Source of the DNA: Allomyces macrogynus ATCC 38327
Lineage: Eukaryota; Blastocladiomycota; Blastocladiomycetes; Blastocladiales; Blastocladiaceae
Assembly: GCA_000151295.1 (NCBI GenBank)
Contig: GG745378.1
Coordinates: forward strand, 200,795-262,158
Length of the DNA stretch: 61,364 nt
Reading direction: 5' to 3'
Of this stretch, positions 43,139 to 53,979 are shown in pieces; the stretch's first letter is position 1; every line of letters begins with the position of its first letter. The notes below the pieces were generated by a model. It was not told where the DNA came from. It did no database searches and worked only from the letters and a program-made list of their open reading frames with translations. The position numbers were made by a program, and so were the translations under genes.

Positions 43139-44394
43139 ATGGCGCAGCTCGACCATCGCGATGGCGGCGAACCTGCGCGGGAACACTCCGGTAATGCACC
43201 AGAGGACAATGTTCCGCTCATTCGTCGTTCTGGTCGAGCATCTTGCGCAGACGAACACGCATCCGAGGCGACCGACTTTGAACAAGACGACGCGCTGCAT
43301 CATTGCGGCAAACTGCGCTGTTCGGACGAGCAGAGTGGTCGCTCGATTGTCGATGTCCACCCGGGACCACGAGTTGGGCGGCGATGGAAGTATCTTGAGC
43401 TCCCGACCGACTTTGCCATGGAACTCGGGTCGACTGCGATTGTGTGGGCATGCGCGCTCTTCACACTGTTCTTTATGAAGCCGATGTATCGAGATCGGTA
43501 AGCGATTACTGTCACGGTCTATTCTCTCCATCGCAAGTGGTCCTGACCGATGTCGCGACCACAGCTCCTTCCACACGGACGACGTGTCCATTTCCTATCC
43601 GATGCGCACCGACACGATTACCGACGTGGAAATGGCGGTGCGCAACGGACCCCCACGCTCCCGACCCCTTTTTTGAACGCTGTCAGACTGACCCGTCATG
43701 CCCGACCCCAGGTCCTCGCCATCGTCGGCCCGATGCTCTGCATCATCGCGACCGACCTGACCTCCTCGCGCTCGCTCACGATCCGAGCCCCGACCATGCA
43801 CGCCATTGTCGGTCTACTCATGGCCACGGCACTGACCGAATTCGCCTGCGAGTTTCTCAAACTCGTCACGTCCGAACCGCGGCCGGACTTGCTCGACCGG
43901 TGCCGCCCCGCGACCACGGGCGCAATCACGCTCGCGTCGTGCACGACCACCAACCAACGCATTCTGTTCCAAGGGCTCAAGGCGTTCCCGTCGGGCCATT
44001 CTGCAATGCCGGCGGCGGGCATGGTGTATTTGATGCAGTGGTGGTTGCGGCGCGGTGGGGCCGCCGGGATGAGGTTAGTGCGCGCGGTCGTGCCGATTTA
44101 TGTGACGCTGGCGGTCGCGGTGACGGTACGGGATTGCAACATCACGATTGCGAAGCGCTTGCTGGGTCGAGAAGGTCGGAATTGACGATGTTGTGACTTG
44201 TATAGCGCGTGGCCGACAACCGCCACTCGTGGCGCGACGTGTTTGCCGGCTTGGTGCTCGGGATCGGGTTTGGCGTGCTCACGTTCTGGTGGTACCATGG
44301 CGCGCCGGACCATGGTCGCGGGTGCTGTGCGCACAGCGCGCAGTGCTGCCGCCGCAACACCGTGTCGACGTCGGCCGACAAGCCCAGGGCCTGA
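43139..44394 (+). CDS. PAP2-family lipid phosphate phosphatase
   Basis: Four exons: 43139-43497, 43565-43637, 43712-44125 and 44206-44394; introns 67, 74 and 80 bases; 344 residues. It resembles the LPP/DPP1 group, membrane enzymes that dephosphorylate phosphatidate, lysophosphatidate or diacylglycerol pyrophosphate. The three-part phosphatase signature is complete: KLVTSEPRP (about 194-202), PSGHS (about 237-241) and TRVADNRHSWRD (about 282-293), the last formed across the third junction. The substrate-domain strand DDVSISYPM follows the first membrane helix, as in LPPs. The N-terminal 90 residues before the first helix are polar and poorly conserved, so the true start could be later or in another exon. 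The C-terminal tail is Cys-rich. Confidence 0.85.
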
Positions 44395-44621
44395 AGATGG
44401 CGAGCATCTTGCTGTCGCTCACCTCGCCCACTTCACCACTGTTTTCGGTTCGTGTCAGCTGTTTGAGCAATACATAGAACATCGCTTTCCAGCAGGCTGG
44501 CCAATGCATGAGATGAGCAATGACGTGGTCGCAAAAGAATACAAGGACTCATCATAGCAGAACACTAGCAACGAGCGATGGCGTCCTTCCTCTCCTTGTA
44601 ATTGCCAGCAACTTGCAAAAA

Positions 44622-46390
44622 ATGCATCAGCGACCATGATCTCAACACATTCACTTCGTCAAGTCGGCCGCGGCAAGCACACAAGTTGCGCATGCGCTGG
44701 CCACCCACACTAAGGCAACCGCTGCATCAGCCACGCCAAAATCCTGGGATGCGATCCCGAGACTCAGTCCTACTTTACCTGTCGTTGGCTCGGCGCTCAA
44801 GCTTGCCATGGTCGAGCCGCGCACTACGGCCGTCAAAATGCATCACATCATCCGGAAACTATGGGCCCATCATGTGTTTGCGCATGCCTGGCGCCAACCA
44901 GGACTCGATCATCATTGCTGATGCCGATATGACGGCCGACGTGCTCCGTGCCAATGGGCCCACGCCCAAGCGGTTGGCGCCGCCGACGTGGGACTATTTG
45001 CGCAAGCGGCACAAGCTCCCGGCGGGGATCGTCATTACGTCGCGGTCATGGCCGTCTGGATGGCCCACGGTGTTTGCGTTGATTGTTGATCGCATTTTGC
45101 CTTGCGGTCCGAATAGGCAAGGTGAAGAATGGAAACGGCTCCGGTCCGCGATCCAACCGCCCATCTTCCCGCCGAAAAACGCGCACGCGTATTGCTCCAA
45201 GGTGGACCAGATCACGGCGCAGGCCTTGGACGTGATGGAGCGAGCTATGTCGCGCCGGGCAGAGGGTACTAGAGGGCAAGGAGACGGCGTTGGAGGACTT
45301 GGTTGTGCGGTGGTCGATTAAATGTTCGCTCTTCCTCGTCGTGTCCACTCTTCAGCAATGCGCGCACGAACGCTACTGACCGATCGAACCATTCCCCAGA
45401 CGTCACCAAAATCGTCCTCGGCCAGTCGCTCAGCACCCTCAACGACCCGCCCAACCCGGTCGCGCGCGAAATGGTCGACGCCTTCTTCGGCGTGCTCTCG
45501 ACGACGACTCCCGTCTTGCTCCTCCCCGAATTCGCATGGCGCATGGAACTCACCCCCGCGGCCCGCACGCACTTCAAGGTAATGCAGGCGTCCATGGAAC
45601 TGACGGCCAAGTTCACGGCGACCACGTTTACCGAGTGCGCGGCCGACCCGAGCAAATTGGACGGCACGTTCCTTGGGCACGTCCAGCAGCGCGACGTGCC
45701 GCTCACGTGCGACGAAATGCTCGCGTCTGCCGTTGATATTTTGATGGCCGGGTTCGGCACGACCAAGTACGCGGTACTCTTCACGGTGAACCTGCTTGGA
45801 CGGCACCTGGATGTGCAAGCCAAGTTGCGCGACGAGTTTGTCGTGGTCGTTGGCGCGGACCCGAGTGCGCCCGTGACCGAGGCGTGCCTCGCCCAGTTCA
45901 AGTACCTCAAGAATGTGATTAAGGAGTCGTTCCTTGTTTACTCGATCGCGCCGTTCTTGTCGCAGTTTGCTCCGCGCGACATTGTCGTGGGCGGGTATGC
46001 GGTCCCCAAGGGCACTGAGATTCTGATGGTCATGGAGGTCACGTCGACCAGCACCGAGCACTTCACGAACCCGGACCAGTTTGTGCCGGAACGATGGTAC
46101 GACAAGGTCGTACATCCCTTCGCGTCGTTGCCGTTCAGCTTCAGGTACGCTTTGTTGTTGCTCCGCAACTATGCAGGCGCCAACAGTGGAGACTGACGCG
46201 CGATTATAGTTCGCGCTCGTGCGTCGGCCGCCGGCTCGCTGAGATGGAGGTGGCCGCGCTCGCTTTTCGACAGTTCGAGATTATGCCCGCGCCCGCACAC
46301 GACAAGATCGTCTTCAATATGGTGCTCGTAAACGAGGGCCCGATCCCGCTCCGGCTCCGGCCCCTTGCGTCGCACAAATCTACGCCTTGA
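44622..46390 (+). pseudogene. Cytochrome P450 pseudogene, mitochondrial type
   Basis: The sequence resembles the mitochondrial P450 class (CYP11/24/27-like): DAIPRLSPTLPVVGSAL, YGPIMCLRMPG, GEEWKRLRSAIQP, a long I helix, and CVGRRLAEMEV. Three introns still fit (45039-45116, 45322-45399, 46145-46209). It is broken. ATG 44622 is followed by TGA after five codons (44637). The frame must shift between KMHHIIRK and YGPIM (about 44850) and again near 45255 before VLEGKETALEDLVVRWS. Catalytic motifs are also lost: the I-helix acid-Thr pair reads AGFGTT, the ExxR motif reads ESFL, and the heme loop is FSFSSRSCVG instead of FxxGxRxCxG. One frameshift could be a sequence error, but all of these together indicate a dead gene. 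Confidence 0.75.
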
Positions 46391-46454
46391 TTGTAATAAT
46401 TGTGTCCCCGCAATAATCTACGCCTTGATTGTAATACTTGTGTCCCCGCAATCC
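46379..46454. repeat. 38-base tandem duplication at the P450 3' end
   Basis: Two adjacent copies (46379-46416 and 46417-46454) differ at only a few positions. The first contains the P450 stop codon. A local slippage duplication is the simplest explanation. Confidence 0.85.
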
Positions 46455-46758
46455 ATAGACGATGTCTTTTGTGATTTTTGGTTACTGGGCCAATGCCAAA
46501 CCATGAGAACAACGTGAACGCATTTCCTGTCAAAGAAGCGTCTCGCCCACATGACAGGCCGCTGAACCATGGGACGCCTATCTCACACTCCACCGACCAT
46601 TTTTTTGCAAGACACGCAAATCCTTGCTTGCAAGTTCGTTCCCGACCCACCTTGAACGCTGTCGCGGCGCGCACTCCCAGCAATCGCACGGCCTCGTTGC
46701 TGCCAATTTCCAGCCCCGCTCGCGACCCGGCCCCCGAATCCAACTCGGGCCTTTCACC
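46455..46758. other. Intergenic region upstream of the RRM gene
   Basis: About 300 bases; the promoter of the RRM protein should lie here. CCTTGCTTGCAAG near 46621 is a distant variant of the start-proximal element. No gene. Confidence 0.35.
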
Positions 46759-48561
46759 ATGTCGCGCGGCCCCATGGGCGTTCCCGGCATGATGCCGCCG
46801 CCGAACGAGGACCACAAGTCGCTCTATGTCGGCAACCTCGACCCGCGCGTCACAGAAATGATGCTCGCCGATATTTTCCGGACCATGGGCGAGGTCGTCC
46901 ATGTCAAGATCATTCCCGACAAGAACGTGCGTTTGGCGACGACCACAAGCGACGAACAGGATGACGGAAACAGTCGACTGATTAGTGGGGATGGGTGTGA
47001 TCACAGTTCCAGCACAACGGCTTCAACTTTGGGTTCGTCGACTTTGCGGACCACAGGTCGGCGCTCGCCGCCGTCGAGACGCTCAACGGTCGGTCGGTCA
47101 TGGGCGCTGTACGCAGCAGCTGATTAGTGAAGCCGAACACGAAGCCTTTACTTTGCCGCTCATAATGCTTTGCTGCCGTTCTCCAGGAACTGAAGGTGAA
47201 CTGGGCCCACCAGGGGACGCAGGGACCACGCGAGGACACGACCAGTATGTGATCGTTTTCTGCTCGTCGTCGTGATGCTACATGGTTTCTAACGTAGATA
47301 CCCTGCGACCAGACCACTTCCATGTGTTTGTCGGCGACCTGAGCTCGGACGTGACAGACCAGGTGCTCAACAAGGCGTTCAGCGCGTTCGGCTCGCTCTC
47401 GTACGCTTTCTGCACCATTTACCTCACTCTTCGATCGCGCGAGCTCACCACCTTTCTGATTCCAGAGACGCGCGCGTCATGTGGGACAACAACACCGGCA
47501 AGTCGCGCGGGTACGGGTTCCTGTCGTTCCGCGAAAAGCACGACGCCGAGCGCGCTATCGCGTCGATGAACGGCGAATGGCTCGGCACGCGCGCGATCCG
47601 CGTGAACTGGGCCAACCAGAAATCGCAGAACCAGGCGCCGATGCCCGACGACCGCGACCGCGACCGCGACCGCCGCGGCGGATCGCTGCCACCGCTGACC
47701 CCGGCCCAGCCGTCGCTGCACTTTGAAACGGTCCTGCACCAGGCGCCGGCCACGAACGTGACCGTGTATGTCGGCAACTTGGCGCACGCCCTGCGCGAGG
47801 CCGACTTGTACCCGTACTTCCAGCAGTACGGCTTTGTGCACGAGATCCGGCTCCAATCGGAACGCGGATTCGCGTTTGTTGTCATGGACACGCACGAGCA
47901 CGCGGCCATGGCCATTTGCTATCTGAACGGCGCCAACATCATGGGCCGCAGCGTCAAGTGCTCTTGGGGCAAGGAAAAGTTTGCCGATGCGCGCCCACCG
48001 CCGCCACCCATGCACGGCGGCGCGCCCGACCCGTACGCGCAAATGCCGCCAATGCAGGACCCGGCGGCGGCCGCGGCGGCCGCCTACGCGCAGCAGTACG
48101 CCGCCTACTATGCCGCCGCGGGCTACCCGGCGGCGACGGCCGCGCCAATGGCCGTCCCGGACCCGTCGACGCTCCCGCCATTATCCGACCCGATTGCCGC
48201 GGCGGCCGCGGCGGCCGCGCAGGCCGCGGTCGCGTACCAGATCCAGCTCATGCAGCAGCAGCAAGCGGCGGCTGCGGCGGCTGCTGCCGCTGATCCGCAG
48301 CAGCAACAGCAGCAACCCGCGGGCGACGGCGCTGCCACGTCATCGGATGCCGCGGCTGCAGCGGCGAACCCGGAAGCGACCGCCGAGGCCTACTACCAGT
48401 ACTACTACGCGTACTATTTGAGCCAGCAGAACCAGGCGGATCCGGCCGCGGCGGCTGCGACGGCGGCGGCGCAAGCTGCAGCGGCGGTGGCTGCTGTCAC
48501 GAGTGGTGCGATGCCGGCAACGGCCGGGCCGACGGATGGGGAGGCGCAAGCAGCATCGTGA
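46759..48561 (+). CDS. TIA1/PUB1-like RNA-binding protein with three RRMs
   Basis: Five exons: 46759-46926, 47007-47108, 47187-47244, 47298-47400 and 47466-48561; introns 80, 78, 53 and 65 bases; 508 residues. TIA1/PUB1 proteins bind U-rich RNA and act in splicing, mRNA stability and stress granules. RRM1 (about 20-97) has SLYVGNLDPRVTE and FNFGFVDFADH. RRM2 (about 117-193) has HVFVGDLSSDVTD and RGYGFLSFREKHDAERAI. RRM3 (about 240-310) has VTVYVGNLAHAL and RGFAFVVMDTHEHAAMAI. All RNP motifs are intact. A DRDRDRDRR stretch links RRM2 and RRM3. The last 190 residues are an Ala/Gln/Tyr/Pro-rich low-complexity tail with poly-Ala and poly-Gln runs, like the prion-like tails of this family. Confidence 0.92.
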
Positions 48562-49028
48562 GACGAAGGGGTGGATGTGATTTTGGACGGGCGTTGCTGT
48601 TTGTTGCCCTGAGTAAATACGTAGCGGTGTTGATTTCATTGGGAAGGGCTCGTTGGAAGCCGAAGTCGGCCAAAACTCAGACGCGCCCACTCCACCTCGT
48701 CCAATGCTTCGATGTCGGGCCCAACGTGAATCATGAACTTGCTGTCAAAAGTTGGAACAAATGCAGTTTGAAAGACATCAACACAATCGTTCATGATCCG
48801 CCTGGCATCTGTGCATTGCACTTTGTTGTGATGCATTGGCGCTCAACTTCACTCTCTCCACCGGTTTGCATATCCTGATGGTATTCTCCTGGTCGCGCAT
48901 ATGAGTTCCAGGGAATGTGTGACGGTGAAACGCTTGCTACCTCTTGCTTCCAACAGCAGCAAAGAGCAAAATGAAGTGCAGTGGATTGATCATTTTTCAG
49001 GTCCTTGCAGAGTGTTGATTCATCGAAC
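48562..49028. other. Intergenic region left of repeat copy 2
   Basis: About 470 bases of 3' flank; no gene, no obvious repeat boundary signature such as a terminal inverted repeat. Confidence 0.35.
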
Positions 49029-50150
49029 TTGTTGATCAGAGGATTTGGTGGTGTGGTTTGTTCGGGTTCGTTTGGCCAATTTGAAGTGACTTGTGAACTT
49101 AATGGAGGGTCATGTAGTATTATTGGAGGGTCATGGAGCGACTCGGCTCATCATTTGGGTTTGGAGGGTCATGGAGCGACTTGATTCACCAGTGATTGGA
49201 GGGTCATGGAGTGGCTCGATTGATCATTCAGGATTGGAGGGTCATACTTAGAGCGACTCGATGCATGGTTCGGGAGCCGAACTTGTGATGTTGCTTGACA
49301 CTTCGATCGTTCAGGGACGGTGGGGCGGGTACCATTTCGTTTCGGGTTTTTGAGGACTCCATTTACTTGATACATTGTGTAGAGTCATTGTCCAAGGCGT
49401 TGGCAGATAGTGATGAAGTCATCACACAGGTTTGTTGGTTCGTTAGTTTGGAGGCCTGTGGCGGTTCCGTTTGGGATCAACAGGCTCTTTTGACGGATCT
49501 GCTCCCACCAGCTGCTGGTTCAGGGGGACAACCACTGGCGCCATGGTCCATGCCCATTCCCAGCCAGCATGATGTTGGCTTCCTTGTCAGTGAACAGGGG
49601 CTTCCTCGCCACTAGCAACACAGGCCACCTACTTTTATGGCTCTCAAGTGGACACGTTTTGGACGTCGACAGATTCTGCTTCATAGAATCTCCACACACT
49701 CGCCAATTCAGGGCGGGAGCAAGGCCATGGTGGTCACAGACTTGAATGTGATCAGGGCTCAAGCCTGCACACATCCGTGTCGTCCACAAGGACCCCCAAA
49801 TTGGCGAGCGATCATGAGCGTCCCCACTTGGTGGCGAAGGGGTGCAGCCGAGTGTACCAAACTCTGCCTCACCAGCCCCCACCACGAGGATCGACTTTGT
49901 TTATTGTCTTGCATGGGTACAGATGCAAGCATGCCATGTCTCTTGCGTCCTCTGACTCACGCCGCCTCGTCTTTGTTATTATATTAGTGCTCATCAGCCA
50001 GCAATTTTGCGGTCGTCGATCGGTGGGAGACATGCGCGCCTGTGCAAGGAGTTTGCGTGCGGTTCAAATGTGTGGTTTGAAGTGAAGTTCTGTCGCCTCT
50101 TTCATCAATACGCATCAGTACGCCAAGCAACGAAACTTTTCGCTCAGCCT
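49029..50150. repeat. Long direct repeat, copy 2
   Basis: Second copy of the 1-1170 repeat, in the same orientation. It has fewer GGAGGGTCATG units at its left (from about 49104). From 49103 to about 49900 it is collinear with copy 1 at an offset of 48975. It differs from copy 1 at a handful of bases there and more strongly after 49975. The right end falls near 50150, within 170 bases of the IPK1 start codon, so the repeat probably lies in or next to that gene's promoter. Confidence 0.9.
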
Positions 50151-50273
50151 GCCTTACGTATAGCATTGCTTTTTCCTTAGTTGGAGCTGCTGAGTGCTGA
50201 TGGAATCGTCACACCTCACCGAACATTTTTGATCTCTCGTCATTGCTGGCCTGCCGTCTCCTTTTCTCTTGTG

Positions 50274-50286
50274 CAACTTGCTGCAT
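50274..50286 (+). promoter_or_regulatory. Start-proximal element CAACTTGCTGCAT upstream of IPK1
   Basis: One mismatch, 31 bases before ATG 50318. Together with the copy before the TRIC gene it shows the element also occurs outside the F-box-like family. Confidence 0.45.
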
Positions 50287-50317
50287 TCTCCTGCGGCTGT
50301 TGTTTCGGCGCTGTGCC

Positions 50318-51840
50318 ATGTCCTGCTCGCCCGCCATCAAGCCAAACTCCCCAATTTCCGCCGCCGCCATGGACCCGCCGTCTACCAATCGTGTTGACTC
50401 GGCCGTGAATGCAGCGGCCGTCGACTTGCCGTCAATTCTCGCGCAACCATCGGCTTGGACGTACCGTGGCGAAGGAAATGCAAATCTGGTCGTTGCCACG
50501 ACGATGGAAGCGGACACCGATGTGGCAGCAATGGATCCGGTATTTCATGGTTTACTGCTACTCGGCCGATTGCACGAGCCCGTCGCTCACCGTGCCCGAT
50601 ACTGTAGTTTCTCAAGCGTTTGGGAACGCACCATGTTATCCTGCGTGTGGCCAAATCCGCTCACGCTGCTGCTGCTGATGCTCCTCAGGCGCACTCAGCG
50701 CTCGATATGGCCACGTTCATCACGCACGTCGTGAACCCACTCTTTCCTCCCGCCCACTTGCCCGCGCTCATTCCCGTTTGCTTGCCACCGACGTTCCTCA
50801 CGGAGCTCCGGGACCATATTGACGCTACTGGCGCTCGCCCGGCCAAGCGCGCGAATCACGCGCACATCGACCCCTCGCAACCAATTGCGCTGCTGTCGCC
50901 CGACTACGCGCGGCTCGGTGACCACACGCTGTGCATTGAAATCAAGCCCAAGTGGCTGTTTGTCAAGGACTCGACCGAGTGCGCCCGGCCCAACTCGCCG
51001 CCCCGCACACCGTCACCGGTCCACACGCCGTCGCCGGTCCGCACGTCGTCGCCATCGGCCGGGTCGCAGGCGTGTCGGTTCTGCATGCACCAGCTGCTCA
51101 AGGCGGCCAAGGACCCGCACTATGCGCCGAGCCAGCTGTGCCCGCTCGATTTCCTCGACGAGGCGACCGTGCCGGACGCCGTGCGCGCGCTCCTTGCGAC
51201 GCCGCACAACAATTTGCGCGTTTGGGTCGACGGCGTGCCCGTCTCCGTGACCGCGCCGGAATGGAGCTCGGTCGCGGTAGACACGCTGTGCGACATGTCG
51301 AATGGAACCACCGACGCACGCTCCGCGCTGACCACCCTCCTCACGTCCGTTCTCTTGGAACTGGTCCCTGTTCTGCGCACGCTCGGTGACCACCAGCAGG
51401 CACTAGACCAATTCGACCCGGTGCACGTGCACGCCGAGTACCTCGCGCTCGCCGCGCAATCGGTCGATCCGCCGCGCATTTCGCTCGATGAGTGGCGGCA
51501 TGTGATTGCCCGGTACCTTGCGCGTCGCGCGGCCGTCGAGGCCGGAACGTCGCCACCTGCCGTCGACCGGTTCCAGCTCCTGGCCGAATATGTGCTGTCG
51601 ATGACGCTCAAGGACTGCTCGATGCTGATCACGGTGTCCAAGGGCGATGAGTTGCCGGAGGGGGAAGCATGCAAGCGGTTGCCTGGTGGAGAGGGGTTGG
51701 TGTACCGCGCAGTGCTCTTGGATCTGGACCCGAAGGCTCTGGCCAAGGTGCCGCAGTGGTTTGAACTGGATGGCGAGATTCGCGCGCACTTTGCGAATGG
51801 CGCGGCGGCCGGGGCTGATTTCGCAGGGGTGAAGTTGTAG
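50318..51840 (+). CDS. IPK1: Inositol-pentakisphosphate 2-kinase
   Basis: Two exons, 50318-50539 and 50617-51840, with an intron of 77 bases; 481 residues. IPK1 adds the 2-phosphate to inositol 1,3,4,5,6-pentakisphosphate to make phytate (InsP6), used in mRNA export and signalling. Family motifs are clear: WTYRGEGNANLVVA in exon 1, HHVILRVAKS at the start of exon 2, CIEIKPKWLFVK, CRFCMHQLLK and, near the end, MTLKDCSMLITVS. A Pro/Ser/Thr-rich insertion (PRTPSPVHTPSPVRTSSPSA) lies between the EIKPKW and CRFCMHQ motifs. The intron was placed by frame: reading through it destroys the second motif. A later in-frame ATG at 50369 is an alternative start. AATAAA at 51883-51888 is a likely poly(A) signal. 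Confidence 0.9.
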
Positions 51841-52124
51841 CGATCGGGTTTGGCGCGGCGTTGGTGGAGGTTGGAGTGGGAGAATAAACCGTCGCAAACA
51901 TTTGCACCTGCTTTGCGATGAGGCCCTGTTGTGAGGATGAAGCTCACCCGCGATCGCCTGTGTTGTTCTGCTCGATTCGTGAGGTGGGGGGAAACCGTGG
52001 GGCGACCAAATCGGCACCCAGCAACATGTCCTGTGACCGCGTCAACCGTGCCCTACCGCAGCTTCGATCAACGCTCACCGATTTTAACTGCACCACCAAC
52101 CACCCCGCAACAACCACAACCACG

Positions 52125-53753
52125 ATGCTCACGCCGCAATTCTCCGTCACGCAAACCGATGCCGACGTGACGCTGCGCATCCGCGCGCCGCACGTGCGCG
52201 CGACCAACGTCGAGACGCTCGTCGCCGGCCCCAACTTCCGATTCCATTGCAAGCCCTATTTCCTGTCGGTCTACTTCAGCGGCGACCTCGACGACGAGGC
52301 CGAGGCTGAGGACCGCATCCAGGCGAAATACGACATTGATGCCGGCTGGTTCACGATCACGATTCCGAAAAAAGTCCCCGGCACCACGTTCGACGACCTC
52401 GATGTATTGCCGCAACTGCTCGTGCCGCCCAGCAAGCGCGAAAAGCAGGGTTCCATGACCGGGGTTGGGATCCATGAAGTGGCGGCCGATAGCGATGATG
52501 AAGATGACGAGGAGGACGAGGAGGACTGGACGTGGGATCAGCATCTGCCCGACGCGGATGCGGACCCAACGGTGACCGACAAGCTGGTCGGGTTCCGCTA
52601 CGGGTTTGCCAACGAGCTTCGCGGCGTATTTGCGTCGCACCAGGACGAGCTGCCGGAGGTGCTCGACGTGCCGGATCCGGACTCGACGAGTCCCGCAGAT
52701 CGTACGGTGGCGCGGATTGAGCGCGAGGACGGCGATTTCAACGAGGATCACTACATGTTCGTGCGATTTATGCTCGCTCGACGGCTGACGAAGTGGAACT
52801 GACGCTCTGTTTGGTTGGACAGGGAAAATTTCGTCGAGGACGGCGACATCCAGTCGCTCCTCAAGTGCGCGCCGTGGTGGAAGTCCTTGACCGCGCCCGC
52901 CATCGACGCGTCGCTGGCCGAAACTCCATCCAAACCGCCCGCGCCGACCCCCGATGCCTCATCTCTCGCCACCGATATGGACCGTCTGACCCTCACGACC
53001 GCGATGGCGCCGCCGCTCGAGTTTACGCAAGCCGAGCAGGACGCGTTGGTGCAGCGGTCGACGCGCAAGATGCTTGTCACCAAGGTCGACCGCGGCCCGA
53101 GTCTGCTTGCGCTGATTGACGTTGTCCTGAGCTATGCTCTTGCTGTGCGTCTGGAGGCTGGTGACGAGATCAGCGATAACCCAGAAGCATCGTGGATGGT
53201 GAGCAAAGTGTGCGCGACGCTGTCCGGCATGGAGGTACGACATTTTGCTTTTGCTCCTCCAACTGCCTTCGATTGACTCTGATCTTGCCTCTCCCTCTCG
53301 CAGCGATTCACCTCGCTCCACGCCGTCTTGACCACATTCACGCGCCGCGCACTCTGCTATCCGCTCTACCGCCACCGCGCCCTCGCGCGCCGCGCCATCC
53401 TCGACACGCACACGATCCTCGCCCGCGGCGGCCGTCGCGGCGCGATTCGCGCGCTGCTCGCGGTGCACCACGTGCTCGCGCGCGACGACACCCGGTTCGT
53501 GTTCAACACGGTCTGGATCGACCCGCTGCTCAACTGGGTGATTGGGATGGGCGACGCCAAGTGGAGTACGTTGTGGCGCAAGATGATGGCAGCGGTTGCG
53601 AACGAGGGCGAGACGGTCGGGCAAAAAGTGTGGGCGCGGGTTGGGAAGGAGGTGGACGGGGAGGTTGCGCGTGAGTGGCGGTTGGAGCAGTGGGAGGCGC
53701 TGGCGAGGGAAATCGCGGTCGAGGATGTTGATTCGGACGATGAGGACGAATAA
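52125..53753 (+). CDS. SHQ1: H/ACA ribonucleoprotein assembly factor SHQ1
   Basis: Three exons: 52125-52756, 52823-53234 and 53304-53753; introns 66 and 69 bases; 497 residues. SHQ1 is a chaperone that binds the pseudouridine synthase Cbf5/dyskerin before it joins H/ACA RNPs. The N-terminal CS domain spans about 1-90 (TPQFSVTQTDADVTLRIRAP, FRFHCKPYFLSVYF). A very acidic linker of Asp and Glu follows (about 130-145). The SHQ1-specific helical domain begins at LVGFRYGFANELRGVF and continues through DHYMENFVEDGDI (formed across junction 1), VCATLSGMERFTSLHAVL (junction 2) and VFNTVWIDPLLNWVIGMGD. ATG 52125 starts the CS domain directly; the frame is open upstream but unconserved. Confidence 0.93.
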
Positions 53754-53979
53754 AATGGAGCGTCCACGGTCAGGCTCGGCACCAATTGTGTCGATGTGAG
53801 AGGTGTTGCGGCAAGAGAGGCAAGAGATCGCGCTTGTGGAGATCGACACAAACACACGTGCCGCTCGTTCGTTGTTGGCAAGTGCAAGAGATTTCTTGAA
53901 CTCTCCGCATCAATCACCCAATCCATTCAGCCACGTTTCCAACCATCATTTCAATTTGCAAGAAGTGCTCGTGTTCGCA

